Made by a program: the position numbers and the translations under genes
Assembly (NCBI GenBank): GCA_934636655.1
Contig: CAKUAS010000011.1
Span: 1 to 64,000 of the forward strand
Direction of reading: 5' to 3'
Length of the DNA stretch: 64,000 bases
DNA from: an uncultured Oscillospiraceae bacterium
GTDB lineage: Bacteria > Bacillota > Clostridia > Oscillospirales > Oscillospiraceae
In this document: positions 7,518-15,750 of the stretch, in pieces
How the letters are laid out: each line of letters opens with the position of its first letter
Position numbering within the stretch: position 1 is the stretch's first letter
The notes under the pieces: model-generated
Databases searched by the model: none
The model's input: the letters and a program-made list of their open reading frames with translations, nothing else
Told to the model about the DNA's origin: nothing

Positions 7518-7592
7518 GTAGCGGCACCTGGATTCGAACCGGGGACACTGCGGGTATGAACCGCATGCTCTAGCCAACTGAGCTATGCCGCC
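7516..7592 (-). tRNA. Elongator tRNA-Met (anticodon CAT)
   Basis: The minus strand gives a full cloverleaf with acceptor GGCGGCA / TGCCGCT, anticodon CAT in GGTTCATACCC, and encoded CCA. Acceptor, D-arm and anticodon arm closely resemble Bacillus elongator tRNA-Met, not initiator (the first base pair is formed as G-U) and not tRNA-Ile2. It is the substrate expected for the TmcAL enzyme encoded at 19275-20477. Confidence 0.92.
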
Positions 7593-7669
7593 ATTTCTCA
7601 AATGAGCAATTGGAATTATACAAGACACAGCCCAGATTGTCAACACATTTTTTTATTTTTCTTCAAATT

Positions 7670-8374
7670 TCATATCGGAAGGTAGGTTGTCGGGTCAATG
7701 CTCGCTCCGTCGCGGCTCATTGCAAAGTGCATGTGGCTCCCCTGCCCTATCTCGCAGAGGGCCGTTTTGCCGACTGAGCCAATAACATCGCCGCTCTTCA
7801 CCTTGTCTCCGGCTGATACGGTCGGAGTGTCGGCAAGGTTTGAATAGCTCGTCTTTATACCATTACCGTGGTCAATGACCACCGTTGTGCCATAGAGATC
7901 ATCCTGAGTTACACTTACCACCTCGCCATCGCCCGCGGCAACGACCACCTCGCCCTGCTGCGCGAGAATGTCGACGCCGTCATGCGTGCGCCAGTCGGCC
8001 ATGGTAACGTCGTAGCTGAGCGCCTCTACACTGTAGCCGCGCTCAATTTCACCGGATACAGGCCACCTCCATGTCGTTTGTTCGGGCCACACGTCATCCT
8101 GAGTGAGCGTTCCAGCAGAAACGATATCCTCCTCGTTCGGAGCGTCCACGGGCTGCGGTGCCTCAGTGTTCACGGGCGGCTGCGTGCTGGGCTCGGGGCG
8201 CCGTGTCTGCTGCGCGGCGCTCATGCCTGGGTTCAGGCCGTCCGTGGGGGTGTCAGCCCCCTTTGCGAGGCTGTAGGCCGATATTCCTATCACGATCACA
8301 CATAGTGCAAGGACTATGTAGAAGCCCTTGCCGGCAAAAAACTTGTCAAGTCTGCCGCTTTTTTCGTTCTGCAT
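7670..8374 (-). CDS. spoIIQ: M23 (LytM) family membrane-anchored protein, SpoIIQ-like
   Basis: A 234-residue protein with one N-terminal span (about residues 18-37), a Pro/Thr-rich linker and a C-terminal LytM domain. The zinc ligands are intact: HDGVD (HxxxD) and HMHF (HxH). Clostridial SpoIIQ, the forespore half of the channel joining it to the mother cell, has this size, topology and intact metal site, unlike the Bacillus protein. The upstream region shows a plausible sigma-F promoter, which fits forespore expression. Start ATG at 8374 follows AAAGGAGG by nine bases. A vegetative M23 endopeptidase remains the alternative, so the symbol is tentative. Confidence 0.72.
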   Translation of the reverse strand: MQNEKSGRLDKFFAGKGFYIVLALCVIVIGISAYSLAKGADTPTDGLNPGMSAAQQTRRPEPSTQPPVNTEAPQPVDAPNEEDIVSAGTLTQDDVWPEQTTWRWPVSGEIERGYSVEALSYDVTMADWRTHDGVDILAQQGEVVVAAGDGEVVSVTQDDLYGTTVVIDHGNGIKTSYSNLADTPTVSAGDKVKSGDVIGSVGKTALCEIGQGSHMHFAMSRDGASIDPTTYLPI

Positions 8375-8400
8375 AGATAAAACCTCCTTTATCTATGCAT

Positions 8401-8429
8401 ATTGTTGACCGTTTTATCCGGTAATATAC
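8401..8429 (-). promoter_or_regulatory. Possible sigma-F type promoter of the SpoIIQ-like gene
   Basis: On the minus strand GTATA (8425-8429), 14 bases, then GGTCAACAAT (8401-8410). It resembles the sigma-F pattern (GYATA and a GG-led -10), but the -10 match is imperfect. There is no competing sigma-A promoter close to the gene. Confidence 0.35.
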
Positions 8430-8628
8430 AAAAGGCGCTATGCATTGTGTATTATCCATAAATCGACATTGATGATTTTGTGGGAATCGATAAATTGCAG
8501 AAAATTTGAGAATCCTTGCAATAAAACACGGCTTTCAAGCATTTGTAGAGTAGAAATGACAAGCAAAATAATTAATTTCTCGAAGTTCGACAGCAGCCCA
8601 CGACGGCGCAAAAATTTAAGGAGGCATT

Positions 8629-9531
8629 ATGAAACACAGTAAATTTATATCTCTTCTGCTCGCCGCGCTCATGTTGACCGCTCTGTGCGCCTGCGGAAAC
8701 GGCACAACGCTCACTGCTGTGCATCCGAATATTGCTCAGCCGGGATCCGATGCTCATGCAGAGCTGTCTTTGCCTGCAAATCTCTCAATAGAAGCAGCCG
8801 GTGAGACGGCAATGCTATATGAATTGGATAACGGCGAGTCATCTGCCATTAAGCAGATAGAAGCCTGCTTTGGCTTTGATCTGTCAACAGCCGAAAAATC
8901 AAGCGACAGCCTCAGTAATTACTACTTCACCGAAAACGGATACCGCGCAGATATCGAAAAAGGAATAGGATACTGGTCCGTAATAAAGCTCGACCCGCCT
9001 CCCGTAAAGTCCGGCGCTTCAATGACAGACGAGGAAGCTCTTGAGATCGCAAACACCCTGTTTGATAAAGGCGGCCTGTGGCCGGAGAAAATAGAGAATG
9101 TCAAGATCGTCGATCAGTATTCCCTGAACGAGGACGGCGTTTACGGTGTCAGCGAAAAAAGTGTTTTCTACTATCCTACGGTAGATGGCAAAAGTATTTC
9201 GGGCAGGTACAGGATCGAAGTCGATATAAGCCTCGACGGCGAGATAAACTCCGTTTACTATCTTGTCTCTCCCATAAGCAGCTCTGCTTCTGTCAGCCTG
9301 AAAAGCAGCGCGGAGCTTAGCTCCGACGTGCAGTCAAAAAACTACTCCCCGAGCTTTTCCGGCAATCTCTCGGATGCGAAGATCACAGGCTGTAGGCTCG
9401 GCTACTACGCCGACGGAGTCGAGCACAACGGCAAGACCTACCTTTTCCCCGTTTACGTCATGATCGGCGAGGGCACAAACGCAAACGGTGAAAAAGAGAC
9501 ATTTGATATAATAATCGACGCGCAGAAATAA
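8629..9531 (+). CDS. Secreted lipoprotein of unknown function
   Basis: A 300-residue protein with a lipoprotein signal peptide: basic MKHSK, a hydrophobic core and lipobox LCAC with the modified Cys at about residue 21. The rest has no membrane span. It contains an alternating acidic/hydrophobic pattern, SMTDEEALEIAN and a C-terminal VMIGEGTNANGEKETFDIIIDA strand region split by Gly/Asn turns. AAGGAGG is seven bases before ATG. It is monocistronic and ends at a strong terminator. I do not recognise a domain with confidence. Confidence 0.82.
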   Translation: MKHSKFISLLLAALMLTALCACGNGTTLTAVHPNIAQPGSDAHAELSLPANLSIEAAGETAMLYELDNGESSAIKQIEACFGFDLSTAEKSSDSLSNYYFTENGYRADIEKGIGYWSVIKLDPPPVKSGASMTDEEALEIANTLFDKGGLWPEKIENVKIVDQYSLNEDGVYGVSEKSVFYYPTVDGKSISGRYRIEVDISLDGEINSVYYLVSPISSSASVSLKSSAELSSDVQSKNYSPSFSGNLSDAKITGCRLGYYADGVEHNGKTYLFPVYVMIGEGTNANGEKETFDIIIDAQK

Positions 9532-9543
9532 GTTCATACATCA

Positions 9544-9575
9544 AAAGAGGTCAGGATTTTCATCCTGACCTCTTT
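9544..9575 (+). terminator. Terminator, probably bidirectional
   Basis: A 14-bp perfect stem AAAGAGGTCAGGAT / ATCCTGACCTCTTT with loop TTTC. It separates the lipoprotein gene from the convergent feo operon. Confidence 0.9.
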
Positions 9576-9585
9576 GCGTATTAAA

Positions 9586-9717
9586 TCATTTTTTGCAGTC
9601 CTTGCAGTCGCCCGAGCAGCCGGAGCATTTGCCGCCGCAGCAGCCCCTGCCCTTTTTCATACTGCGCAGGGCGAACACGAGCCATATTACGAGCACAGCA
9701 ATTATGATTAATTCCAT
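9586..9717 (-). CDS. FeoB-associated Cys-rich membrane protein (43 aa)
   Basis: A 43-residue protein that starts 1 base after the feoB stop. One N-terminal hydrophobic span (LIIIAVLVIWLVFAL) is followed by a basic, cysteine-rich tail with seven cysteines: GCCGGKC, SGCSGDC and KDCKK. This size, topology and position after feoB are those of the FeoB-associated Cys-rich family found in many Bacillota. The tail may bind Fe(II) near the FeoB pore; the role is inferred. Confidence 0.9.
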   Translation of the reverse strand: MELIIIAVLVIWLVFALRSMKKGRGCCGGKCSGCSGDCKDCKK

Positions 9718-9718
9718 A

Positions 9719-11728
9719 TCAGAAGATCACCCCTATCAGAGCATACACGCAGAAAGCCGCCAGCCACGCCACACAGCACTGCGAGACCATTACGAGCACA
9801 GTTTTGACTCCGCTGCCGAGCTCACGTCTGAGAGCAGCAAGAGCGGCCACACAGGGCGTATACAGCAGGCAGAACACGAGGAAGCTCACCGCCGAGGGCA
9901 GCGTAAAAAGCGTCCCGAGCGCCGCGCTGCCGAGGTTTGCTCCGACGCCCATGAGAACGCCGAGAGTGCTTATTACGGCCTCCTTGGCCATAAGGCCGGT
10001 GACAAGCGCCGTCGCAACGCGCCAGTCGCCAAAGCCGAGGGGCGCGAATATCGGGGCGAGCCATGTGCCGATGATGGCAAGCAGGCTGTCGCCGCTCCCC
10101 TGTCCGGCAACGTTGAGGCGCACATCGAAGTTCTGCAAAAACCATATGACGATCGTCGCCGCAAAAATTACCGTGAATGCGCGGCGAATGAAATCCCACG
10201 CCTTTTCCCACATAAGCAGCAGCACGGTTTTAAGCGACGGCATGCGGTAATTCGGGAGTTCCATGACAAATGGCACGGGCTTTCCGGTGAACGCCGTTTT
10301 ACTCAGGACCTTCGCTGCTATTATTCCCACAAGCATACCGAAAACGTACAGGCAAGTCATGACAAGGCCGCCGTTATTCGGGAAAAACGCCGCAGTGAAC
10401 ACAGCATAAATGGGTATCTTCGCAGAACAGCTCATAAACGGGATGAGCAGCATCGTCATTTTGCGGTCGCGCTCGGATGAGAGCGTGCGCGTTGCCATGA
10501 TGGCCGGAACAGAGCATCCGAAGCCGATGAGCATCGGGACAAAGCTGCGGCCGGACAGGCCTATACGGCGCAGAAGCTTATCCATGACAAACGCAACGCG
10601 CGACATGTAGCCCGTATCCTCAAGTATGGCAAGGAAGAAAAACAGCACGACGATTATCGGCAAAAAGCTCAGCATACTGCCGACGCCTGCAAAAACGCCG
10701 TCAATGACAAGGCTGTGTACGACCGGGTTCAAACCGTAAGCCGTCAGGGCATTGTCAACGAGCTGCGTCACGCTGTCGATGCCGAGCGCAAGAAGATCCG
10801 ACAGCCACTTACCCAAAACACTGAACGTCATCCAGAATATAAAGCCCATGATGGCTATAAACGTCGGGATGGCAAGGTACTTATTCGTGAGCACCTTGTC
10901 TATCTTCACGCTGCGCAGCATTTCCCTACTCTCGTGCGCCTTGACGACGCACTCGGAGCAAACCGCCTCAATGAAATGGTAGCGCATCTCGGCAAGAGCA
11001 GCGTTGCGGTCAAGCCCGCCCTCGGTCTCCATTTCGAGCACGGCGTGTCCGATGAGCTCGAGCTCGTTTTCGCTGAGCTTCAGCGCTGAGATTATCTCCT
11101 CGTCCTCCTCGATAACTCGTGTAGCGGCAAATCGCGAGGGCACGCCGATCTTATCGGCGTGATCCTCAACGACGTGACTTACGGTATGTATGCAGCGGTG
11201 CACAGGTCCTGCCGAGCAAAAGTCGATCCTGCGCGGCTTATGCGCATTCTCCGCCGTTTCCGCGACAACGCGCATGAGCTCGTCAACGCCGTCATTTTTA
11301 GCTGCCGCTATCGGCACAACGGGTATGCCAAGTCTATCGGAGAGCTTTTGTATATCAACGCTTCCGTGGTTGCCCAACAGCTCATCCATCATGTTCAGTG
11401 CAAGCACCATGGGCTTGCCCATTTCAATAAGCTGAAGCGTAAGATACAGGTTACGCTCTATATTTGTAGCATCGACTATATTTATTATCGCATCCGGCTT
11501 ACGGTCGATTATGAAATTTCGCGTCACCTTTTCCTCGCCCGAGTACGGACGAATTGAGTAAATACCCGGCAGATCGACAAGATCGTAGTTCTTCCAACCT
11601 ATGACCTGACCGATCTTATGCTCTATCGTGACGCCGGGAAAGTTACCGACATGCTGATTTGAGCCGGTGAGCTGATTAAAAAGCGTTGTTTTTCCGCAGT
11701 TCTGGTTTCCCACAAGAGCAAGAAGCAT
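9719..11728 (-). CDS. feoB: Ferrous iron transport protein B
   Basis: A 669-residue inner-membrane Fe(II) transporter. The N-terminal G domain shows G1 GNQNCGKTT (residues 7-15), the G2 region around TIEH, G3 DLPG and G4 NMMD. It is followed by a helical spacer and a C-terminal polytopic region with two Gate-like repeats (VAFVMDKLLRRIGLSGRSF and the later transmembrane segments). The length is a little under the E. coli protein (773). ATG at 11728 follows GGAGATATAATT, which lies in the end of feoA, so the genes are translationally coupled. Order feoA-feoB-Cys-rich protein under a DtxR-like operator supports iron-repressed uptake. Confidence 0.97.
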   Translation of the reverse strand: MLLALVGNQNCGKTTLFNQLTGSNQHVGNFPGVTIEHKIGQVIGWKNYDLVDLPGIYSIRPYSGEEKVTRNFIIDRKPDAIINIVDATNIERNLYLTLQLIEMGKPMVLALNMMDELLGNHGSVDIQKLSDRLGIPVVPIAAAKNDGVDELMRVVAETAENAHKPRRIDFCSAGPVHRCIHTVSHVVEDHADKIGVPSRFAATRVIEEDEEIISALKLSENELELIGHAVLEMETEGGLDRNAALAEMRYHFIEAVCSECVVKAHESREMLRSVKIDKVLTNKYLAIPTFIAIMGFIFWMTFSVLGKWLSDLLALGIDSVTQLVDNALTAYGLNPVVHSLVIDGVFAGVGSMLSFLPIIVVLFFFLAILEDTGYMSRVAFVMDKLLRRIGLSGRSFVPMLIGFGCSVPAIMATRTLSSERDRKMTMLLIPFMSCSAKIPIYAVFTAAFFPNNGGLVMTCLYVFGMLVGIIAAKVLSKTAFTGKPVPFVMELPNYRMPSLKTVLLLMWEKAWDFIRRAFTVIFAATIVIWFLQNFDVRLNVAGQGSGDSLLAIIGTWLAPIFAPLGFGDWRVATALVTGLMAKEAVISTLGVLMGVGANLGSAALGTLFTLPSAVSFLVFCLLYTPCVAALAALRRELGSGVKTVLVMVSQCCVAWLAAFCVYALIGVIF

Positions 11729-11730
11729 AA

Positions 11731-11964
11731 TTATATCTCCTCCCTGGGGCGGACCTCTATGCGCGCAGCATCTTCCTTGCGCAGGGTCATCGTATAACCC
11801 CGAAGATACAACTCCAGCGGATCGCCGAGCGGCGCGACCTTGCGCACCGTGACCTCTGTGTGCGGTATGAGACCCATATCGAGCAGGTGGCAGCGCAAAT
11901 CGCCCTCACCGCCGACTGCGAGAATTATTGCGGGTTTACCTATCGGCAACTTATCAAGCGTCAT
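11731..11964 (-). CDS. feoA: Ferrous iron transport protein A
   Basis: A 77-residue SH3-like cytoplasmic protein that assists FeoB. The pattern LLDMGLIPHTEVTVRKVAPLGDP followed by LYLRGYTMTLRKEDA is typical of FeoA. It is first in the operon, with GGAGGTTTTTT before the ATG at 11964. Two DtxR-type palindromes lie just upstream. Confidence 0.95.
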   Translation of the reverse strand: MTLDKLPIGKPAIILAVGGEGDLRCHLLDMGLIPHTEVTVRKVAPLGDPLELYLRGYTMTLRKEDAARIEVRPREEI

Positions 11965-11990
11965 AAAAAACCTCCACGGCGCAGCAACAT

Positions 11991-12042
11991 GTTAGGTTCG
12001 CCTAACTTATGTTAGTTTACGCTAACGTAGAGGTTTTGTCAA
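11991..12042 (-). promoter_or_regulatory. feoA promoter with two DtxR-family operators
   Basis: Minus-strand TTGACA (12037-12042), 17 bases, TAAACT (12014-12019). Palindrome 1, GTTAGTTTACGCTAAC (12011-12026), covers the -10. Palindrome 2, GTTAGGTTCGCCTAAC (11991-12006), lies 20 bases away, over the transcript start. Both resemble the DtxR/IdeR box (TTAGGTTAGCCTAACC), so Fe(II)-dependent repression is expected. Confidence 0.85.
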
Positions 12043-12052
12043 CAAAAAGGCA

Positions 12053-13807
12053 TTAGCTATCTACCGAAGCTATTACTTTGCCTGCATCAAGGCTGAGCAC
12101 TTTCATGCCGCTCATATCCGCAACATAGACGCTGTCTCCCACATACACGGCGCGCGCCTGAGATAGTTCCTCGTCAAGCGGTATCTCGACAGTCTGTATG
12201 AAACCATTTTCATCACTGTAAGAAAACAGCAGATAACTCGTACCCGTACAGAAGCCAATGATGTTGCGCTCGGGCGATATTAAAAGCGCGGTGTGATCGT
12301 AAAGCGCCTCGGTATAACTGCTCCCGGCAAGATTCTTCGTGTTTTTTACCGTGACATTCGCCTTGTCAGAGGTGTCAAACATCACAAGCTTCAACCCTGT
12401 AGCAACGCCCGTTTCCTCGTCTGCCTCATTGCCGAGGCCAAAAAGCCTGTCGTCCGACCATGTGTGCAGATAGTCGGAAAAGCCGCTTATCTTGAGTTCG
12501 CTCAGGATCTTCGGGTTTTTCGTATCGGACACGTCGGCGGCAAACAGCGGATCGACCTGACGGAATGTACAGAAATACACAAAATCACCGTCAAAGCGCA
12601 CGGAATACACTCTTTCGCCCTTGGCAAGTCCCTCCACTGAGGATAGTTTATTCAGGCTATCGTCGAGAATATACAGGTTATTTGCCGGTGAGCTGCGCTC
12701 GGTATCGTATTTATAGCTTTCAAGGTCACGTGCTTCGTCACGGTATACGGTCCAGTAATTTGGCTCATTGGTCGTAACTACTCGCAGAGCGCCGTCATAC
12801 TCATCCATGGAGAACTGGCTGTCAAGATAGCCCTCGACCGTACCCGTGGCCGCAACGGATAGATCGTATACGTTTATTCTTATTATATCCGTGTACTGCT
12901 TATCGGCGTGCTCGGAGACATTATAGATGCTCTCCGTATACGTTTTGAGCTTCTCTTGCTCAAGCCGCCACGCGGCAAGATAGAGGCTGTTCTCGTTCAT
13001 ATAGGCTGTGCTGCCCGCGCCGAGAACCGAGCGCTGTGTTAAAGCATTGCCGGTCTTAGCGTCATACGCACCTGTGACAACATAGCTTGCTTCGTTGACA
13101 CAGGGCATGATGCTTATGCATTGGCTGTCTGCAAGCTTTGCTTCACCGTTGCAGTAAAGCTGCGGAACATAGGTCTTGGGTTCTGTGCGTACGGCGTCAC
13201 TCATAATATAATAGCTTGTCAGAAGATATAGTTTCCCGTCGAAAAGTCTGCTCGTCATGAGCCATCCGTCCTGCCCCGAGGATGCTATGAGCTTTGCGCT
13301 TGCGGGATCTGAGACATCGTAGTAATACACCATTGTGCGTTCGCGGGCATCTTCATACGACACGGCATCGCCGCCGTACACGCTATTTACCGACGCTATC
13401 AGCATAAGCACACCGTCAAAAACGTATATCCTGCTTACCCACCCGCTTTCCTCGGGCGGCACGACACAGCCGACCTTGCGGCTGTTCTCCCCGGCAGCCT
13501 CGTATATCGTGACATTTTTACTGTCGAGATAATAAACATATTTGCCGTCGGTCTTTATGGTATCCGCCTCATCGACACCGTCAACCTGTGCGTTTGTTTT
13601 CGAGTGCTCCTCGCTCGTTACCGCAAGCGCGGCATCTGCGCCATCGTTTAAGATATACCTCGCATTTGACCTGTTTTCACTCTGATACTTTTTTACCGCA
13701 GCGTAGACCTCGGAATATCCGCTCGCCTTTTTCTGCTTTGCCGTGCATGCGCACGCAGAAAGCGCGATAGCAATACACAGCGAAATTGCAAGAAGTTTTT
13801 TCATCAT
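12053..13807 (-). CDS. Beta-propeller lipoprotein
   Basis: A 584-residue secreted protein. The signal peptide ends in lipobox SACAC (modified Cys about residue 19-21). The stretch NAQVDGVDEADTIKTDG near residues 73-88 is the signature of the secreted beta-propeller domain family (Pfam Beta_propel). The remainder is a series of beta strands such as YVYYLDSKNVTIYE and MVYYYDVSDP, with no transmembrane span or sorting signal. ATG ATG at 13807 follows GGGAGGAAG. It ends 14 bases upstream of the feoA promoter. Function is unknown; some family members sit beside surface proteins. Confidence 0.85.
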   Translation of the reverse strand: MMKKLLAISLCIAIALSACACTAKQKKASGYSEVYAAVKKYQSENRSNARYILNDGADAALAVTSEEHSKTNAQVDGVDEADTIKTDGKYVYYLDSKNVTIYEAAGENSRKVGCVVPPEESGWVSRIYVFDGVLMLIASVNSVYGGDAVSYEDARERTMVYYYDVSDPASAKLIASSGQDGWLMTSRLFDGKLYLLTSYYIMSDAVRTEPKTYVPQLYCNGEAKLADSQCISIMPCVNEASYVVTGAYDAKTGNALTQRSVLGAGSTAYMNENSLYLAAWRLEQEKLKTYTESIYNVSEHADKQYTDIIRINVYDLSVAATGTVEGYLDSQFSMDEYDGALRVVTTNEPNYWTVYRDEARDLESYKYDTERSSPANNLYILDDSLNKLSSVEGLAKGERVYSVRFDGDFVYFCTFRQVDPLFAADVSDTKNPKILSELKISGFSDYLHTWSDDRLFGLGNEADEETGVATGLKLVMFDTSDKANVTVKNTKNLAGSSYTEALYDHTALLISPERNIIGFCTGTSYLLFSYSDENGFIQTVEIPLDEELSQARAVYVGDSVYVADMSGMKVLSLDAGKVIASVDS

Positions 13808-13958
13808 CTACTTCCTCCCGTCAGCTTAGTATTGTAATTATGACGCTGCGCAATACCAAAATGTTTCGTAAATGTGAAAAAAGGCGCGCCGCAGTTGAGC
13901 GGCGCAACATAGTGATAAGTCGGTTTTGAGCGGCTCTTTTCCGACCATACTTCAAAAA

Positions 13959-13995
13959 AAAATCTCGGTAATACACAAAGTATTACCGAGATTTT
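13959..13995. terminator. Bidirectional terminator
   Basis: A perfect 16-bp stem, AAAATCTCGGTAATAC / GTATTACCGAGATTTT, with loop ACAAA, A-run on the left and T-rich on the right. It probably ends the livKHMGF transcript on the minus strand. Confidence 0.85.
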
Positions 13996-14019
13996 GTTAT
14001 TTTGCCTGAGCGAAAAATA

Positions 14020-14195
14020 TCACTCTCAAAACTGCGATGCACACTGTAAAATTGGATTTTGTTCTGTGGCAAGGCAAAAAGCGCAGGAATAATGGCGATA
14101 TATTTCGAGCATTTTTAACGCCGCCACGGGGCAAAAGGCTTTTTACTGGGCGGCTTAGCCCTATGTCGCACCACCCTTAGCGGCGTCTTTTTGTA
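14020..14195. repeat. Candidate intergenic repeat / structured element
   Basis: Outer inverted repeat ACGCCGC (14118-14124) and GCGGCGT (14180-14186), the latter followed by CTTTTTG, enclose an inner GGGC / GCCC hairpin. It lies between genes, has no coding potential and a composition unlike the flanks. There is no second copy in this window, so calling it a repeat is tentative. Confidence 0.35.
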
Positions 14196-14201
14196 TTATT
14201 G

Positions 14202-14912
14202 TCATGTGCCGAGGTAAGCAGCTTTTACCTGCTCGTTTGCAAGCAGTTCTTCGCCTGAACCGGACATCGTGAGTCTGCCTGTTTCAAGAACATAGCCGAT
14301 ATGCGCGGTCTTGAGCGCCATATTTGCGTTCTGCTCGATCAGCAGAACGGTAACGCCGCGCTTGTTGATCTCCTTGATGATATCAAATATGCCGCGTACG
14401 ATGATGGGCGCAAGACCGAGCGAAGGCTCGTCCATCATGATGACCTTGGGGCGGCTCATGAGCGCTCTGCCGACTGCAAGCATCTGCTGCTCGCCGCCGG
14501 AGAGGGTGCCGCCCTCCTGCCACGAGCGCTCCTTGAGTCTCGGGAACAGGTCATACACCCAGTTGAGGTCATCAGTCAGGTCGTCATTACGCAGGTAAGC
14601 ACCGATCTTGAGATTTTCCAGAACCGTGAGGTCAGGGAATATCTTACGTCCCTCGGGAACGAGTGTTATACCCTTTGTGACGATCGACGTCGGGTCAAGG
14701 CCGGTGATGCTCTCGCCCTTAAATTCTATCGAGCCGCCGGAGGGCTTGACAAGGCCCGCTATCGCGCGCAGTGTCGAGCTCTTGCCCGCACCGTTTGCGC
14801 CGATAAGTGTGACGATCTGCCCTTCGGGAACGTCAAAGCTTATGCCCTTGACGGCCTCAATGCCGCCGTAATTGACCTTGAGGTCATTGATTTTCAGTAT
14901 TGTATCACTCAT
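14202..14912 (-). CDS. livF: Branched-chain amino acid type ABC transporter, ATP-binding protein LivF
   Basis: A 236-residue ATPase. Walker A GANGAGKSS, ABC signature LSGGEQQML, Walker B VIMMDEPSLGL and the switch His region LLIEQN are all present. The ATG at 14912 overlaps the livG stop (ATGAGTGA, 8 bases), is preceded by GGGGG, and gives the usual LivF length; an ATG 27 bases earlier is less likely. It is last of the livKHMGF operon and energises import through LivH/LivM. Confidence 0.95.
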   Translation of the reverse strand: MSDTILKINDLKVNYGGIEAVKGISFDVPEGQIVTLIGANGAGKSSTLRAIAGLVKPSGGSIEFKGESITGLDPTSIVTKGITLVPEGRKIFPDLTVLENLKIGAYLRNDDLTDDLNWVYDLFPRLKERSWQEGGTLSGGEQQMLAVGRALMSRPKVIMMDEPSLGLAPIIVRGIFDIIKEINKRGVTVLLIEQNANMALKTAHIGYVLETGRLTMSGSGEELLANEQVKAAYLGT

Positions 14913-15750
14913 CTTCAACAACCCCCAAATATGCGTCAATGACTCGCTGATTATTTTGAACCTCCTTGGGCGTGCCCTGAGCTATCTCGGAGCCGAAGTC
15001 GATGACATAGATATAATCGGATATCTGCATGACAAGCTCCATGTGATGCTCGATAAGGAACACCGTGAGGTTGTGCTTTTCGCGTATCTCGCGGATAAAC
15101 TGAGCGAGCTCAAGCGTCTCCTGCGGGTTCATGCCTGCGGCAGGCTCGTCGAGAAGCAGAAGCTTCGGGTCGGCGGCAAGTGCGCGCGCTATCTCAAGGC
15201 GGCGCTGAAGACCGTAGGGCAGGCTCGTTGCTATCTCATCCTTGTATTTATCAAGACCCTGCTCGCGCAGAAGCTCCATCGTCTCCTCGCGCATGCGCTT
15301 TTCCTCAGAGGCATTGAGCCTGAAGGTTGCGGTAAACACATTCTGCTTTGCATGCATGTGCTTTGCGATGAGGACATTTTCAAAAACGGTCATGCTCTTC
15401 CAGAGCCTTATGTTCTGGAAGGTGCGCGCAATACCCTGCCGGGTTATCTTATCAGGAGTGTTGGCAACGACCTTGCCGAGGTACATATCGCCGTTTTCGC
15501 CCTTGTAGTTTTTCTTCATCTTGCCCTGCGGGTGATTACGCACGATGGGCTTGCCCATGAACTCGACAAGGCCGTTTGTCGGCTCATAAACGCCTGTAAT
15601 ACAGTTGAAAGCCGTCGTTTTGCCCGCGCCGTTGGGGCCTATGAGGGCGATTATCTTGCCCTCGGGTATATCAAGCGAGAGGTTGTTGACGGCGACGACG
15701 CCGCCGAACTGCATCGTAACGTTTTCAACGTGAAGAACATTATCGCTCAT
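14905..15750 (-). CDS. livG: Branched-chain amino acid type ABC transporter, ATP-binding protein LivG
   Basis: A 281-residue ATPase with Walker A GPNGAGKTT, signature LPYGLQRRLEIARAL (a LivG-type variant, SLPYG in place of LSGGQ), Walker B LLLLDEPAAGM and IEHHMELV. A segment between Walker A and the signature (about residues 70-110) is longer than in E. coli LivG. It overlaps livM by 4 bases (ATGA). Confidence 0.95.
   Translation of the reverse strand: MSDNVLHVENVTMQFGGVVAVNNLSLDIPEGKIIALIGPNGAGKTTAFNCITGVYEPTNGLVEFMGKPIVRNHPQGKMKKNYKGENGDMYLGKVVANTPDKITRQGIARTFQNIRLWKSMTVFENVLIAKHMHAKQNVFTATFRLNASEEKRMREETMELLREQGLDKYKDEIATSLPYGLQRRLEIARALAADPKLLLLDEPAAGMNPQETLELAQFIREIREKHNLTVFLIEHHMELVMQISDYIYVIDFGSEIAQGTPKEVQNNQRVIDAYLGVVEDE

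Larger units (their letters stand above)
13808..14201. other. 394-base intergenic region: terminator plus candidate repeat element
   Basis: No gene is seen. The part next to the beta-propeller gene includes a GCGCGCC-rich inverted stretch (about 13885-13910). A strong terminator lies at 13959-13995 and a structured segment, possibly a dispersed repeat, at about 14020-14195. Confidence 0.6.
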
